From CAVVFX01 sp963747535 (lineage in GTDB: Bacteria; Acidobacteriota; Terriglobia; Bryobacterales; Bryobacteraceae), in NCBI GenBank assembly GCA_963747535.1, contig CAVVFX010000018.1, positions 62,001 through 126,000 on the forward strand: DNA of 64,000 nt, given 5' to 3'. A program made the position numbers and the translations under genes. The notes under the pieces were generated by a model. That model was given only the letters and a program-made list of their open reading frames with translations, searched no databases and was not told the DNA's origin. Shown here one piece after another: positions 8,238-16,614 of the stretch (its first letter is position 1; every line of letters starts with the position of its first letter).

Positions 8238-9463
8238 TTTCGGAAGCTCAATATGTACGTCTGGATCGGCATCGTAATTCGTTTGCCGTCGCGGATGACT
8301 TCCAGCTTAGCCGACTCGCCGGCCTTCGTATGCAGCTTGAGGTAGAGTTCCGCAGTGTGGGCGAACTCATCGCGCTCAACGCCGTCCACGGCGACGATCA
8401 CGTCGCCCACGCGAAGGTCGTGCGTGTTGCGGACCTTCGCCATCTCGGAGACATACTTCACCTGGCTGGCAAAGCTGTCGGGGTTAAGGCCAAGCTTTTG
8501 CTTCTCGTCACCGGTGAGCGGGCGGTCCTCGAAATCGAGACGCGGGTCGACGCTCGACTGCCGGAAGCGCAGGTCGGTCCACCACCATCGCGGCGGTAAC
8601 TCGACCGTCAGGCGAAGGGACTGGCCGCTGCGATCAACCGTAATCTCGAGGCTCCTGGCGCGGCGGTCGACTTTGTCGTAGCGATACTGCACATCGCCGA
8701 AGGTCCAGACGGGGACACCGTTCCAGGCGGCGATGCGATCGCCCCGCTTCATCCCGGCTGCGGCGACTGCGCCAGTCGCTTCCTTCACCACGAGGCCCTT
8801 GGGCACGTCGAGCGAGATCCCGATTGTCTTGATATCCGGCGAGCGGTAGAGTTGGGCCAGTTTGTCCAGCACGCCGTCGCGCTCGCGCTGGATGTTCTGG
8901 AAATCTCCGATCAGGTGGCATTCGACGCATTGCCCCTGCGCGAACGTGCGCGCGACCAACAGCGGCATTTCGCGTGGGAACAAGGATTTCGGGCGCTTCT
9001 GTTTGGGCAGGCTTCCCTGCAGGTATTGGCGGTGCAGAACGAGGCCCTGCTCGAGGGCGATGCGCAGGCTGTCGAGAGAGTTGTAGGTGTCGGGCGACTC
9101 CGATTCGCGTCCGCCATAGCGCATGTAGATCTGCTCATCGGCGTTGAGCACGAAGAAATAGATGGCGTTGTTCCAGTCGCGGTCGAACAAGCCGACGTCC
9201 ACGTCATCCATGCGGACCACGCGGACACACACGTACTGGCTCAGTACCTTGCCCAGCGGAGAATCTTTCGGCGACAACACAACCTGTGCGTCGAATACTC
9301 GACCCTCCATTCAAGCTTCGCAGCGGAACTCGAGAAAGACCGGCTTGTTCGCCGCCTTTGCGTCCGTCAGGGCTTGACGATAGTTGGTCTGCCAATCGAT
9401 AAACTGTTCCTGGGCGATAACTACCGGCACAAAAAAGGCAGCGAGGGCGATCAGACGCGTCAT
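8234..9463 (-). CDS. Thioredoxin-like/PDZ selenoprotein with in-frame TGA (Sec51)
   Basis: Conventional reading splits this gene at a TGA (9311-9313), but both halves are in one frame and form one protein: signal peptide, then 'KPVFLEFRCEA-U-MEGRV', i.e. a thioredoxin-type C48-x-x-U51 active site at the end of the first strand. The rest of the thioredoxin-like domain follows ('YVCVRVVRMDDVDVG', 'NAIYFFVLN'), then a 'CVECH' motif at about 179-183 and a PDZ domain ('GLVVKEATGAVAAAGMKRGD' and 'LRVGDVIVAVDGV'). This matches the architecture I know as Trx7/PDZ (seleno)proteins of Acidobacteria and relatives. Full length is about 409 residues from ATG 9463; ATG 9481 is an alternative start. Right after the TGA the RNA can form 'gtcga-gtat-tcgac', a candidate bacterial SECIS. 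The likely role is a periplasmic thiol oxidoreductase paired with the downstream DsbD-like protein. Confidence 0.82.
9292..9306 (-). promoter_or_regulatory. Candidate SECIS stem-loop for Sec insertion
   Basis: On the minus strand, starting 7 bases after the TGA, 'gtcga' pairs with 'tcgac' around the loop 'gtat', whose first base is G as expected for bacterial SECIS loops. The loop lies about 12 bases from the TGA, slightly closer than usual, so a longer or alternative structure is possible. Confidence 0.4.
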
Positions 9464-9806
9464 GATAGGTCCAGGATACATCTTCCGGACCGTTCGTCGC
9501 TCGGCCGAGCCGGGGACCGTGATCTGGACGGCTATCACATAACTGACGTTGCGGGTCACCGCGAAGCGGGAGACTCGCGCCACCACTCCCTGACGGTCGT
9601 GGCTCGGAAGTTGTTGCTGAGCCGCGCGCGTGAAGCAAGCGGTTCTGTACGCCAATTTTTGCCAGTTGGTACTAGACTCGACGGAGCAAGAACCGCCGGG
9701 ATCAAACGATCCGGGGTACTCCGATAGTACGATCAACCAGGAGATTTCGTCGATGTCGTCCAATTAATACACTGGCAAGAGTCTCAGGCAGGTTAACATT
9801 GTCAAG
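9464..9806. other. Intergenic region with a MITE-like repeat
   Basis: Divergent spacer between the selenoprotein operon (minus) and the TIGR03437 protein (plus), so both promoters should lie here. Its middle is occupied by MITE-like copy A (9585-9676). No confident -35/-10 pair was identified. Confidence 0.5.
9585..9676. repeat. MITE-like repeat, copy A
   Basis: 'actccctgacggtcgtggct' then 'cggaagttgttgctgagccg', 'cgcgcgtgaagcaagcggtt' and the right end 'ccaatttttgccagttggta' followed by ctag. It is nearly identical to copies B and C; the left terminal arm is not recognisable. Confidence 0.75.
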
Positions 9807-11753
9807 ATGACCTGTCGGCTGCTTAACACGTTCTTACTCGTTGCCGGTTGTTTTCTGGGGTGTCCGGCGCTGGATGCTCAATCTATCTTCGGGCCAAACC
9901 TTATCGTGAATGGGGGCGCCGAGTCAGGTCCCAGCGACCCGGACGGGTCCAGCCCGATTTCCACGGTTCCGGGCTGGACTGCCACAGGAGCTCCGGATGT
10001 GGTGCAATATGGCTCCGGCTATGACATCTCGACCAACGATGTCGTTCCCCTCGCGATTGGTGCGAGCTATTTCTACGGCGGCAAACCAGCCGCGACTTCA
10101 AGCCTCACGCAGACCATCAATCTGTCGTCCGGAGCTGCAATCATCGATGCGGGTACGGTTACCTTGGCGGCGTCGGCTTACCTTGGCGGCTATGAGGACG
10201 AACCTGAGAGCGCACAGATGACAGTGACGTTTCTCAATTCCGGCGGCGGCACGCTCAGTTCGGTAACCTTGGGACCCGTGATGAACGCCGATCGCGACAA
10301 TACAACCGGGCTGTGGTACCGCCGGACGGTTGGCCAGGTTCCGGTTGGCGCGCGATCGGCCCGCGTCGTTCTGCAGATGAATTGGGTGTCGTCGCGCACT
10401 AACGATGCCGCGGCGGATAATCTTTCGCTCGTGCTGAACGCTCCGGCGGCTCCGGCGTCTCTGCTGGGCCGCAACCTCGTCGCAAATGGAAATGCCGAGA
10501 TCCCCGCCGTTGCCGATCCGACGAAAATCAGAGACTCGGTTGTGGATGTTCCCGGCTGGAGCAGGGAGGGATCGTTCACTATTGACTCTTATACCGATCC
10601 CGATGCGGACCTTGACGGTTCGACTCCCGGTCCGCCTGATGCGGGCAACTTCTATTTTTATGGAGGACCTGGCAATCCGTTGTCCAGTGCTACCCAGGAT
10701 ATCGATGTGTCCTCCGCCGCAGGCCTGGTAGACGGCGGTACCGTCACCTACGCGCTTTCGGGGTGGATCGGTGGTTACTCAAGCCAGGACGATAATGCAG
10801 TATTGGCGGTCAAGTTCCAGGACTGGAAGGCAAATGTCCTCGGCTCGGCCACGCTCGGGCCATTACTCGCGGCAGATCGCAATAATGTGAGTGAGTTGTT
10901 GCAACTTTCTCAGAACGGCGCGGTTCCATCAGGCACTCGAGTGATCCACGTCTCGCTGACCATGACCCGCCTCGAAGGCTCGGATAACGACGGACTGGCT
11001 GACAGTCTTTCGTTGGTTCTTTCCGCCCCGGGCGTTACGCCCGCGATGCCGACGATCACAGGCATCGTGAACGACGCCAGCTTTGCGGCTGGAGGGCCGG
11101 TCTCGACCGGTTCGTGGGTAGCCATCTTCGGAACCCTCCTCGCGCCCGTTCAAGACTCGCGCAAATGGAACGAAGCGACGGAGATTATAAACGGCCAGCT
11201 ACCGCTCAGCCTGGACAGTACGTCGGTGACAGTTAACGGCAAGCCAGCCGTGGTGGAATACATCTCACCCACGCAGGTCAATATTCAACCGCCCGACGAT
11301 TCCACTGTCGGACCCGTGCAGGTTGTCGTACAAACGGCGTCCGGCGCCACCGCTCCATTCACGGTCAATTACGCGACATTCGCTCCGGGCTTGTTTCCGG
11401 CATCTGCCCCGTACATCGTGGCGCAGCACGCCGATAACAGCTATGTGACCTCAGCGGCGCCAGCCAAACCGGGCGAGGTCATCATTCTGTGGGGTACTGG
11501 ATTTGGGCCTGCCAAGCCGGCCGTCCCTGCCGGACAGGTGTTCTCCGGCGCCAACGGGCTGGCAAATTCGGTGACCGTTACGATCGGCGGACAAAACGCT
11601 CAGGTGGATTTCTCGGGCGTCGTGGGCGCTGGACTGGTTCAAATCAACGTGCACGTGCCCTCCAGCGTCAACAACGGCGATGCAGCCGTCATAGCCACGG
11701 TCGGCGGCGAATCGACTCAGACGACCTCGAACATGATCCCGATCCACAATTAA
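9807..11753 (+). CDS. Secreted protein with TIGR03437 (Solibacter-type) C-terminal domain
   Basis: A 648-residue exported protein. After a signal peptide ending at 'ALDAQS' there are two related modules: 'NLIVNGGAESG...VPGWTATG' with 'YFYGG' and 'LGPVMNADRDN', then 'NLVANGNAEIP...VPGWSREG' with 'YFYGG' and 'LGPLLAADRNN'. The last 240 residues ('ITGIVNDASFAAGG', 'VSTGSWVAIFGTLLAP', 'VTVNGKPAVVEYISPTQVNI', 'PAKPGEVIILWGTGFGPAKP') are a textbook TIGR03437 domain, an expanded family in Candidatus Solibacter. The function is unknown. The beta-rich modules resemble carbohydrate-binding or adhesin modules, so a surface or extracellular role is inferred. It stands alone with convergent and divergent neighbours and is the best taxonomic clue in the window. 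Confidence 0.85.
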   Translation: MTCRLLNTFLLVAGCFLGCPALDAQSIFGPNLIVNGGAESGPSDPDGSSPISTVPGWTATGAPDVVQYGSGYDISTNDVVPLAIGASYFYGGKPAATSSLTQTINLSSGAAIIDAGTVTLAASAYLGGYEDEPESAQMTVTFLNSGGGTLSSVTLGPVMNADRDNTTGLWYRRTVGQVPVGARSARVVLQMNWVSSRTNDAAADNLSLVLNAPAAPASLLGRNLVANGNAEIPAVADPTKIRDSVVDVPGWSREGSFTIDSYTDPDADLDGSTPGPPDAGNFYFYGGPGNPLSSATQDIDVSSAAGLVDGGTVTYALSGWIGGYSSQDDNAVLAVKFQDWKANVLGSATLGPLLAADRNNVSELLQLSQNGAVPSGTRVIHVSLTMTRLEGSDNDGLADSLSLVLSAPGVTPAMPTITGIVNDASFAAGGPVSTGSWVAIFGTLLAPVQDSRKWNEATEIINGQLPLSLDSTSVTVNGKPAVVEYISPTQVNIQPPDDSTVGPVQVVVQTASGATAPFTVNYATFAPGLFPASAPYIVAQHADNSYVTSAAPAKPGEVIILWGTGFGPAKPAVPAGQVFSGANGLANSVTVTIGGQNAQVDFSGVVGAGLVQINVHVPSSVNNGDAAVIATVGGESTQTTSNMIPIHN

Positions 11754-12104
11754 GTACACCGTTTCAAAAGTTCGTCAACGGATTCTGCCACACCGACTTC
11801 CTAAAGAAGGAGAGAGAAATCGATTCGCAGGCCAAAGGCCATGGGGCTTCTCTCACGAAGTCCCAAACCCCGGCATCCTCGGCGCTTCGGTAATGGGAAC
11901 GAGCGGCGCGCGTAATCCGACCCTCACGGTGCAGGCTCTCTCCTGGCGCACAGCCGATCATCTTGTCAGGAATTGGGAATCAATAACCTGATTGGGACGA
12001 ACTACCAATTCTCTCAGCATCGATCGGAAAGAGCAGGCGCCGGGCGTACTTTCGCCGGGCGTTAAGGCGCTAATATCGGAAGGCAACTCAAGTCTGCGCG
12101 CCCG
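11754..12104. other. Convergent intergenic region with relic repeat
   Basis: Lies between convergent genes. The first 50 bases ('agtacaccgtttcaaaag', then 'ccgacttccta') resemble the left arm of the MITE-like repeat family (copy B left end 'agtaccgagttgcaaaag'), suggesting a decayed copy E. Otherwise I see nothing. Confidence 0.35.
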
Positions 12105-13103
12105 TCATGCACCTTCTCCGGCGAAAGAAAAAACCGCCTTTCCGCGAAGACTGCCATCGTTTACCTGGGTGAACGCCTGACGCGCATCATCCAGACGAAA
12201 ACGCTTCACGACCGGAACGGGCTTGAGCGCGCCGGATTCAAAGCCGGACGCCAGTCGCTCCAGTATCGCTGCGGAGCCCACCGTGTCATAGACGCGGCTA
12301 TCCACACCAAAAAGGCTGAGGCGGCGATGATAGAAATCCACCAGATCGAAGCAGACTTGCCGGTCTCCAACTGAGGTGATATTCACCTGCCGGCCTAATT
12401 GGCCGAGAGTGCCGAGACATGGCGCAAACAAAGGACCACCCACGCAATCGTATACAACGTTGACGCCCTTGCCTTCGGTGAGTCGAATCGCTTCGTCGAT
12501 CATACTTTTGTAGCCCTGCTGCGCGCCTGTGACGAGCGAGTGGTCGATGCCGTATTCCCTTTGACGGTCCGGGGACATCGGCTGACGATCCACACCAATA
12601 GTTCTTCCCCCTTTCCACTTCGCGATCTGAGTGACCGCGCTTCCCACTCCGCCCCCTGCACCTGTCACGAGCACAGTCTCTCCCCCTCGGAAGCCGGCAG
12701 TCTCGACTAATCCAATCCAGGCAGTTACGAAGTTCACACCCGCGGCAGCGGCCTCTTCAAAAGTCAGATTCTTCGGTTTCGGCCGCACACCAGCGAGAGG
12801 CAACACCACCAACTCGGCATGCGTGCCGTCGCGGGTGAAACCGACGTCTCCACCTGTACCCCACACTTCGGCGCCAATCGTATTGGTTGGACCATCAACT
12901 ACAATTCCGGCGAAATCGCGCCCTGGCGTGCGCGGCAGTGTGGTCCCTTCCATGCGACCAAGAATGTTCTTGGCATCACTCGGATTCAGCGACGCCGCCC
13001 GAACACGGACAACGACCTCGTCTGCCTTTGGTTGCGGATCAGGGATGGTTTCGACCGCTAACTTTTCAAAACTGCCGAACTCATGAAATCGTAGCGCTTG
13101 CAC
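12105..13103 (-). CDS. Zinc-independent MDR-family NADPH:quinone reductase-like enzyme
   Basis: A 332-residue medium-chain dehydrogenase/reductase. It opens with the family pattern 'MQALRFHEFGSFEKLAVETI', has the GroES-like domain ('VRVRAASLNPSDAKNILGRM', 'PGRDFAGIVVDG') and a Rossmann domain with 'VLVTGAGGGVGSAV' at about residues 147-160, then 'VYDCVGG'. The zinc-binding cysteine/histidine set of alcohol dehydrogenases is absent, so it belongs to the quinone oxidoreductase/enoyl reductase side of the family. These enzymes reduce quinones or alpha,beta-unsaturated carbonyls with NADPH. It is transcribed toward the TIGR03437 gene and away from the isochorismatase-like gene only 54 bp upstream on the same strand, so the two may be co-expressed. 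The substrate cannot be told. Confidence 0.85.
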   Translation of the reverse strand: MQALRFHEFGSFEKLAVETIPDPQPKADEVVVRVRAASLNPSDAKNILGRMEGTTLPRTPGRDFAGIVVDGPTNTIGAEVWGTGGDVGFTRDGTHAELVVLPLAGVRPKPKNLTFEEAAAAGVNFVTAWIGLVETAGFRGGETVLVTGAGGGVGSAVTQIAKWKGGRTIGVDRQPMSPDRQREYGIDHSLVTGAQQGYKSMIDEAIRLTEGKGVNVVYDCVGGPLFAPCLGTLGQLGRQVNITSVGDRQVCFDLVDFYHRRLSLFGVDSRVYDTVGSAAILERLASGFESGALKPVPVVKRFRLDDARQAFTQVNDGSLRGKAVFSFAGEGA

Positions 13104-13157
13104 CTGGACCCTCTCTTTGGAATATCCTACGATATCTCTGACGGCGACGGCGTACTC

Positions 13158-13886
13158 TTAAGTATCGGCTCGACTCCCGCCGAATCCCTCGAGATAAGCC
13201 AGAACGCTCTCCAACGGCAAGACATCCGCCAGGTCCAGATCGATATCCAGCAGATTCACTTCGTGCATAATCTCGCAGCGCTCGCCGACAGCTTCCCGCG
13301 GAACGATTACACGGAAGCTGTCCGTGGCGTCCCGGCAGGTGGCGTAAACACAATGACTGGTGCTGACACCGGCCACTATCAATGTATCCACACCGAGCGC
13401 AGTGAGGTTCTCATTGAGATTCGTGCCCTTGAAAGCCGAGGCGTATCGCTTGGGGATGATCCGTTCGTCGTGCCGGCGTTCGAGGCGAGCGTCCAAGTTA
13501 AACAGCTTCTCTTCACCGGGCTTCAGTTCCATCTTCACTTTGAGATCGTGAGGAGACGGTGGCATGGATCGATCGCAGTCCCAAGTCGTAAAGAAAACGG
13601 GGATCGTTGCCGCTCGCGCCGCTTCGAGCAGGCGGCAAGCAGCTCGCACGACAGAGTCCACATCGCTGCCCTGGGACGGATTACGGGCGTCGGTCCACCA
13701 GAGCGCCAGGTCAATCACAATCAGCGCTGGACGTTGGCCAAAGCCCACGCGACCGGCCCAGCCGCGATGAACGTAGCGTTCGCGCAGAGCGGCCAGATGT
13801 GCCCGTAGCGGCATCCGCAATTCGTCCGGCAGGCGCAGATCTTCAGAGCCAAAGGGCAATGTATTCGGTTTCGGTTCCGCGGCCAC
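13158..13886 (-). CDS. Isochorismatase-family cysteine hydrolase
   Basis: About 242 residues. The catalytic triad of the cysteine-hydrolase/isochorismatase superfamily is visible: Asp in 'PALIVIDLALWW', Lys in 'ERIIPKRYASAF' and Cys in 'VAGVSTSHCVYATCRDA', preceded by 'LGVDTLIVAG'. Relatives include N-carbamoylsarcosine amidase, ureidoacrylate and maleamate amidohydrolases, so amide hydrolysis in nitrogen-compound breakdown is likely. The open frame extends upstream to 14387, but that part overlaps the divergent aminotransferase gene and lacks family similarity. I chose the GTG at 13886, just before 'AAEPKPNTLPFG', which has a 'gagag' upstream. The divergent creatininase-family operon supports a shared role in amide or creatinine-like metabolism. 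Confidence 0.82.
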   Translation of the reverse strand: MAAEPKPNTLPFGSEDLRLPDELRMPLRAHLAALRERYVHRGWAGRVGFGQRPALIVIDLALWWTDARNPSQGSDVDSVVRAACRLLEAARAATIPVFFTTWDCDRSMPPSPHDLKVKMELKPGEEKLFNLDARLERRHDERIIPKRYASAFKGTNLNENLTALGVDTLIVAGVSTSHCVYATCRDATDSFRVIVPREAVGERCEIMHEVNLLDIDLDLADVLPLESVLAYLEGFGGSRADT

Positions 13887-13976
13887 GACGATTCTCTCAT
13901 CGATTGTACACGCGGTTGGACGTGGGCACGATTCGCACGGAATCCACGCGTCCTCTGAATTAGCTAGGATACTCGC

Positions 13977-15335
13977 ATGGCCACTCAAACGGTTCCGCTC
14001 GCCGAGTCCAAAATTTTCCAAGCATACCGCGAAAAGACACCGCACTCGCGGGCGCTCCATGCGCGCGCCGGAGCGTTGTTGCCGAACGGCGTCACCCACG
14101 TGGCCCGCTATCTCGAGCCGTACCCCGTGTACGTCACCCGCGCCTCCGGCGCCCACAAATGGGACGCCGATGGCAACGAGTACGTCGACTACTTCGGTGG
14201 CCACGGCGCGTTGATTCTGGGCCACAATCACCCCGCGGTCCTCGATGCGGTCGGGAATCAGGTGGCGCTCGGCTCGCACTATGGCGCGTCGCACGAGCTC
14301 GAAATCGTCTGGGCTGAGCTGATCCACGAGATGGTCCCGTCGGCGGAGCGCGTGCGGTTCACCAGTTCCGGCACCGAGGCCACCCATCTCGCACTGCGCC
14401 TGGCCCGCGTCTTCACCGGAAAAAGCAAGATCGTGCGCTTCTCAGGCCATTTTCACGGCTGGCATGACCACGTCAGTTTTCCGCAAGGAGGCGCCGAAGG
14501 AATCCCGCGGGGCATTGTCGATGAAGTCCTCTTCGCCGACCCCAATGACGTGAGCGCCGTCGAAGAGTTGCTTTCCACTCATCGCGACGTCGCCGCGGTG
14601 ATCCTCGAGCCCACCGGCGCCACCTTTGGCAAAATTCCGACCGGCGGTGAAACGCTGCGCACTTTGCGGGACCTCACCTCGCGCTTCGGCGTGCTCTTGA
14701 TTTTCGACGAAGTGGTCTCCGGCTTCCGCTGCTCGCCGGGTGGCGCGCAGAAATTCTTCGGTGTCACGCCGGATCTGACCGCGCTGGCCAAGATCCTCGC
14801 CGGAGGACATCCTGGAGCGGCGGTCGCCGGCAGAGCGGACGTCCTCGCGCTGCTCGAATTTCGACATCTTGGGCACGCCATCGCGCCGCCGCGCGTGCCG
14901 CATCAGGGGACTTTCAACGCCGCTCCCGTATCTGCCGCCGCCGGCATCGCCACGCTGAAGATCATCCGGGACACCGACGCTATCGAGCGCGCAAATCGCT
15001 CGGCTGCCGCGATCCGTGACGGCATGGAGGCCATTCTCCGCCGGCGCGGCTTAGGATGGTGTGCGTATGGTCGGTTCTCTGGATTCCACATCTTTACCGG
15101 TAATGCGACCGCTGGGGATGTCGACGCGGGCCGCGTCCCCTGGCAGGCGCTCAAACCCAAGGCCCCGTCCGCGCTCCACCACAAAATCCGACTGGGCTTT
15201 CTGCTCAACGGCGTCGATATCACCGGCTGGCCCGGCGGCCTGGTTTCGGCGGCGCACACGCCCGAAGACGTCGCGCGCACCCTCGCGGCCTTCGACACCA
15301 CTCTCGACCTGCTCGCCGCGGAAGGCGAATTGTGA
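13977..15335 (+). CDS. Class III aminotransferase (glutamate-1-semialdehyde aminomutase-like)
   Basis: A 452-residue PLP enzyme of the class III aminotransferase / HemL-like fold. Seen: 'LLPNGVTHVARY' (the 'P.GV...R' entry typical of GSA-aminomutase-like enzymes), 'VDYFGGHGALILGHNHPAV', 'RFTSSGTEATHLALRLARV', 'FHGWHD', 'LLIFDEVVSGFR' with the cofactor Asp, and 'LTALAKILAGGHPGAAVAG' with the Schiff-base Lys near residue 271. Being the first gene of an operon with an MFS carrier and a creatininase-family hydrolase, it is more likely a catabolic transaminase or racemase than the tetrapyrrole enzyme. Its GTG-TGA overlap with the MFS gene indicates translational coupling. The substrate is unknown; an amino acid or amine imported by the MFS protein is a fair guess. 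Confidence 0.85.
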   Translation: MATQTVPLAESKIFQAYREKTPHSRALHARAGALLPNGVTHVARYLEPYPVYVTRASGAHKWDADGNEYVDYFGGHGALILGHNHPAVLDAVGNQVALGSHYGASHELEIVWAELIHEMVPSAERVRFTSSGTEATHLALRLARVFTGKSKIVRFSGHFHGWHDHVSFPQGGAEGIPRGIVDEVLFADPNDVSAVEELLSTHRDVAAVILEPTGATFGKIPTGGETLRTLRDLTSRFGVLLIFDEVVSGFRCSPGGAQKFFGVTPDLTALAKILAGGHPGAAVAGRADVLALLEFRHLGHAIAPPRVPHQGTFNAAPVSAAAGIATLKIIRDTDAIERANRSAAAIRDGMEAILRRRGLGWCAYGRFSGFHIFTGNATAGDVDAGRVPWQALKPKAPSALHHKIRLGFLLNGVDITGWPGGLVSAAHTPEDVARTLAAFDTTLDLLAAEGEL

Positions 15336-16603
15336 CGCCGGCGGTCGATGTTCGTCCCACACGAGTCCGCTACGCCGTGCTGGCGATGGTCTTCTCCGCC
15401 GCCTTCATCACCTATCTCGACCGTGTCTGCATCTCCGTGGCCGCGCCGTTGATGCAGGCCGATCTCCACCTGACGCAGCTCCAGTTCGGCTGGGTCTTCA
15501 CCGTTTTCTACATCTCATACGGCGTTCTGGAGATGCCGTCCGCCTGGCTCGGCGACCGCTGGGGCCAGCGTCGCATGCTGATCCGCATTGTGACCGGCTG
15601 GTCGCTGTTCACCATTCTCACCGGCGCGGTCCGCAGCTTCGGAGCGCTGCTGGTCACCCGCACTGTCTTCGGTGGGGCCGAAGCGGGCGCCTTTCCGACG
15701 CTCTCCCGCGCGCTCTCCCGATGGTTTCCGCTGGAGGAGCGCAGCCGCGCGAATGGCGTTCTATGGATGGGCGCGCGCGCCGGCGGGGCTTTCGCTCCTC
15801 CGATCGCCGTGATGCTGATCGCGGCCGCGGGCTGGCGCTGGGCCTTCGCCATCTTCGGCGCGGTGGGCCTCATCTGGGTTCTCGTGTGCCTCCTCTGGTA
15901 CCGCGACGATCCGGCTGATCATCCTGCGGTCAACGGCGCCGAACTCGAGATGGTGGGCGTCGGCGCCGCGTCCGCCCCCAAAGAGTCGCAGCCGGTCCCC
16001 TGGGCCCGCATCGTCGCCGACCCCAACATGCTGCTCCTGTTCACCGCCTACTTCGCCTCCGGCTTCGGATTCCAGTTCTTCGTCACCTGGATGCCGACCT
16101 ACTTCACGCGCGAGTTCGGAATCAGCCTGACGAAATCGGGTTTCTACTCTGGCCTGCCGCTCGCCATGGGTGCCGTGGGCTGCGGCCTTGGCGGCGTGAT
16201 CGCTGACGCACTCACGCGCCGCACGGGCAGCCTCGTCCTGGGCCGGCGCGCAGTAGGCTGTGGCGGATTCGTCCTGGGCGCGGTCGGTTACCTGGCGGCC
16301 ATCTCGATGCGCTCACCTGGCGCGGCGGCAGCCAGCCTGGCGCTCGCCTCCGGTGCGCACGACCTGACGCTGCCGGTGCTGTGGGCCACCTGCACCGACG
16401 CGGGCGGCAGATTCGGCGGCTCCTCGAGCGGTTTCGTCAACTTCGCTTCCTGCATTTCCGGCGTCGTCGCCCCCCTCGCCGCGGCCAAACTCGAGCAGAT
16501 GTTCGGCTCGTTCAACTCCGTCTTTTACGTCGCCGCGGGATTGTATGTAATGGGCGCCGTCACCTGGCTCTTCATCGATCCGCGCAAATCCATCGACTCC
16601 TGA
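15332..16603 (+). CDS. MFS transporter, anion:cation symporter (ACS)-like
   Basis: A 423-residue major facilitator with about 12 hydrophobic segments. It begins 'RYAVLAMVFSAAFITYLDRV', the signature entry of ACS-type sugar-acid, phthalate and tartrate permeases, followed by the loop motif 'WLGDRWGQRR'. Starting at GTG, it overlaps the aminotransferase stop by four bases (GTGA), and the creatininase-family gene follows 11 bp later with its own ribosome-binding site. ACS carriers take up small organic anions such as galactonate, tartrate or allantoate. With an aminotransferase and a hydrolase in the same operon, it probably imports the pathway's substrate. There is no sign of frameshift or truncation. 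Confidence 0.88.
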   Translation: MTPAVDVRPTRVRYAVLAMVFSAAFITYLDRVCISVAAPLMQADLHLTQLQFGWVFTVFYISYGVLEMPSAWLGDRWGQRRMLIRIVTGWSLFTILTGAVRSFGALLVTRTVFGGAEAGAFPTLSRALSRWFPLEERSRANGVLWMGARAGGAFAPPIAVMLIAAAGWRWAFAIFGAVGLIWVLVCLLWYRDDPADHPAVNGAELEMVGVGAASAPKESQPVPWARIVADPNMLLLFTAYFASGFGFQFFVTWMPTYFTREFGISLTKSGFYSGLPLAMGAVGCGLGGVIADALTRRTGSLVLGRRAVGCGGFVLGAVGYLAAISMRSPGAAAASLALASGAHDLTLPVLWATCTDAGGRFGGSSSGFVNFASCISGVVAPLAAAKLEQMFGSFNSVFYVAAGLYVMGAVTWLFIDPRKSIDS

Positions 16604-16614
16604 AAGGACCTGAC

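Noticed and set aside
13890..14387. Upstream extension of the isochorismatase-like open frame
   Set aside because: It overlaps the divergent aminotransferase gene on the other strand and has no family similarity; the GTG at 13886 fits better.
16381..16614. Extension of the creatininase-family frame into the MFS gene
   Set aside because: It is a shadow of the MFS coding region; the ATG at 16615 has a good ribosome-binding site and starts the domain.
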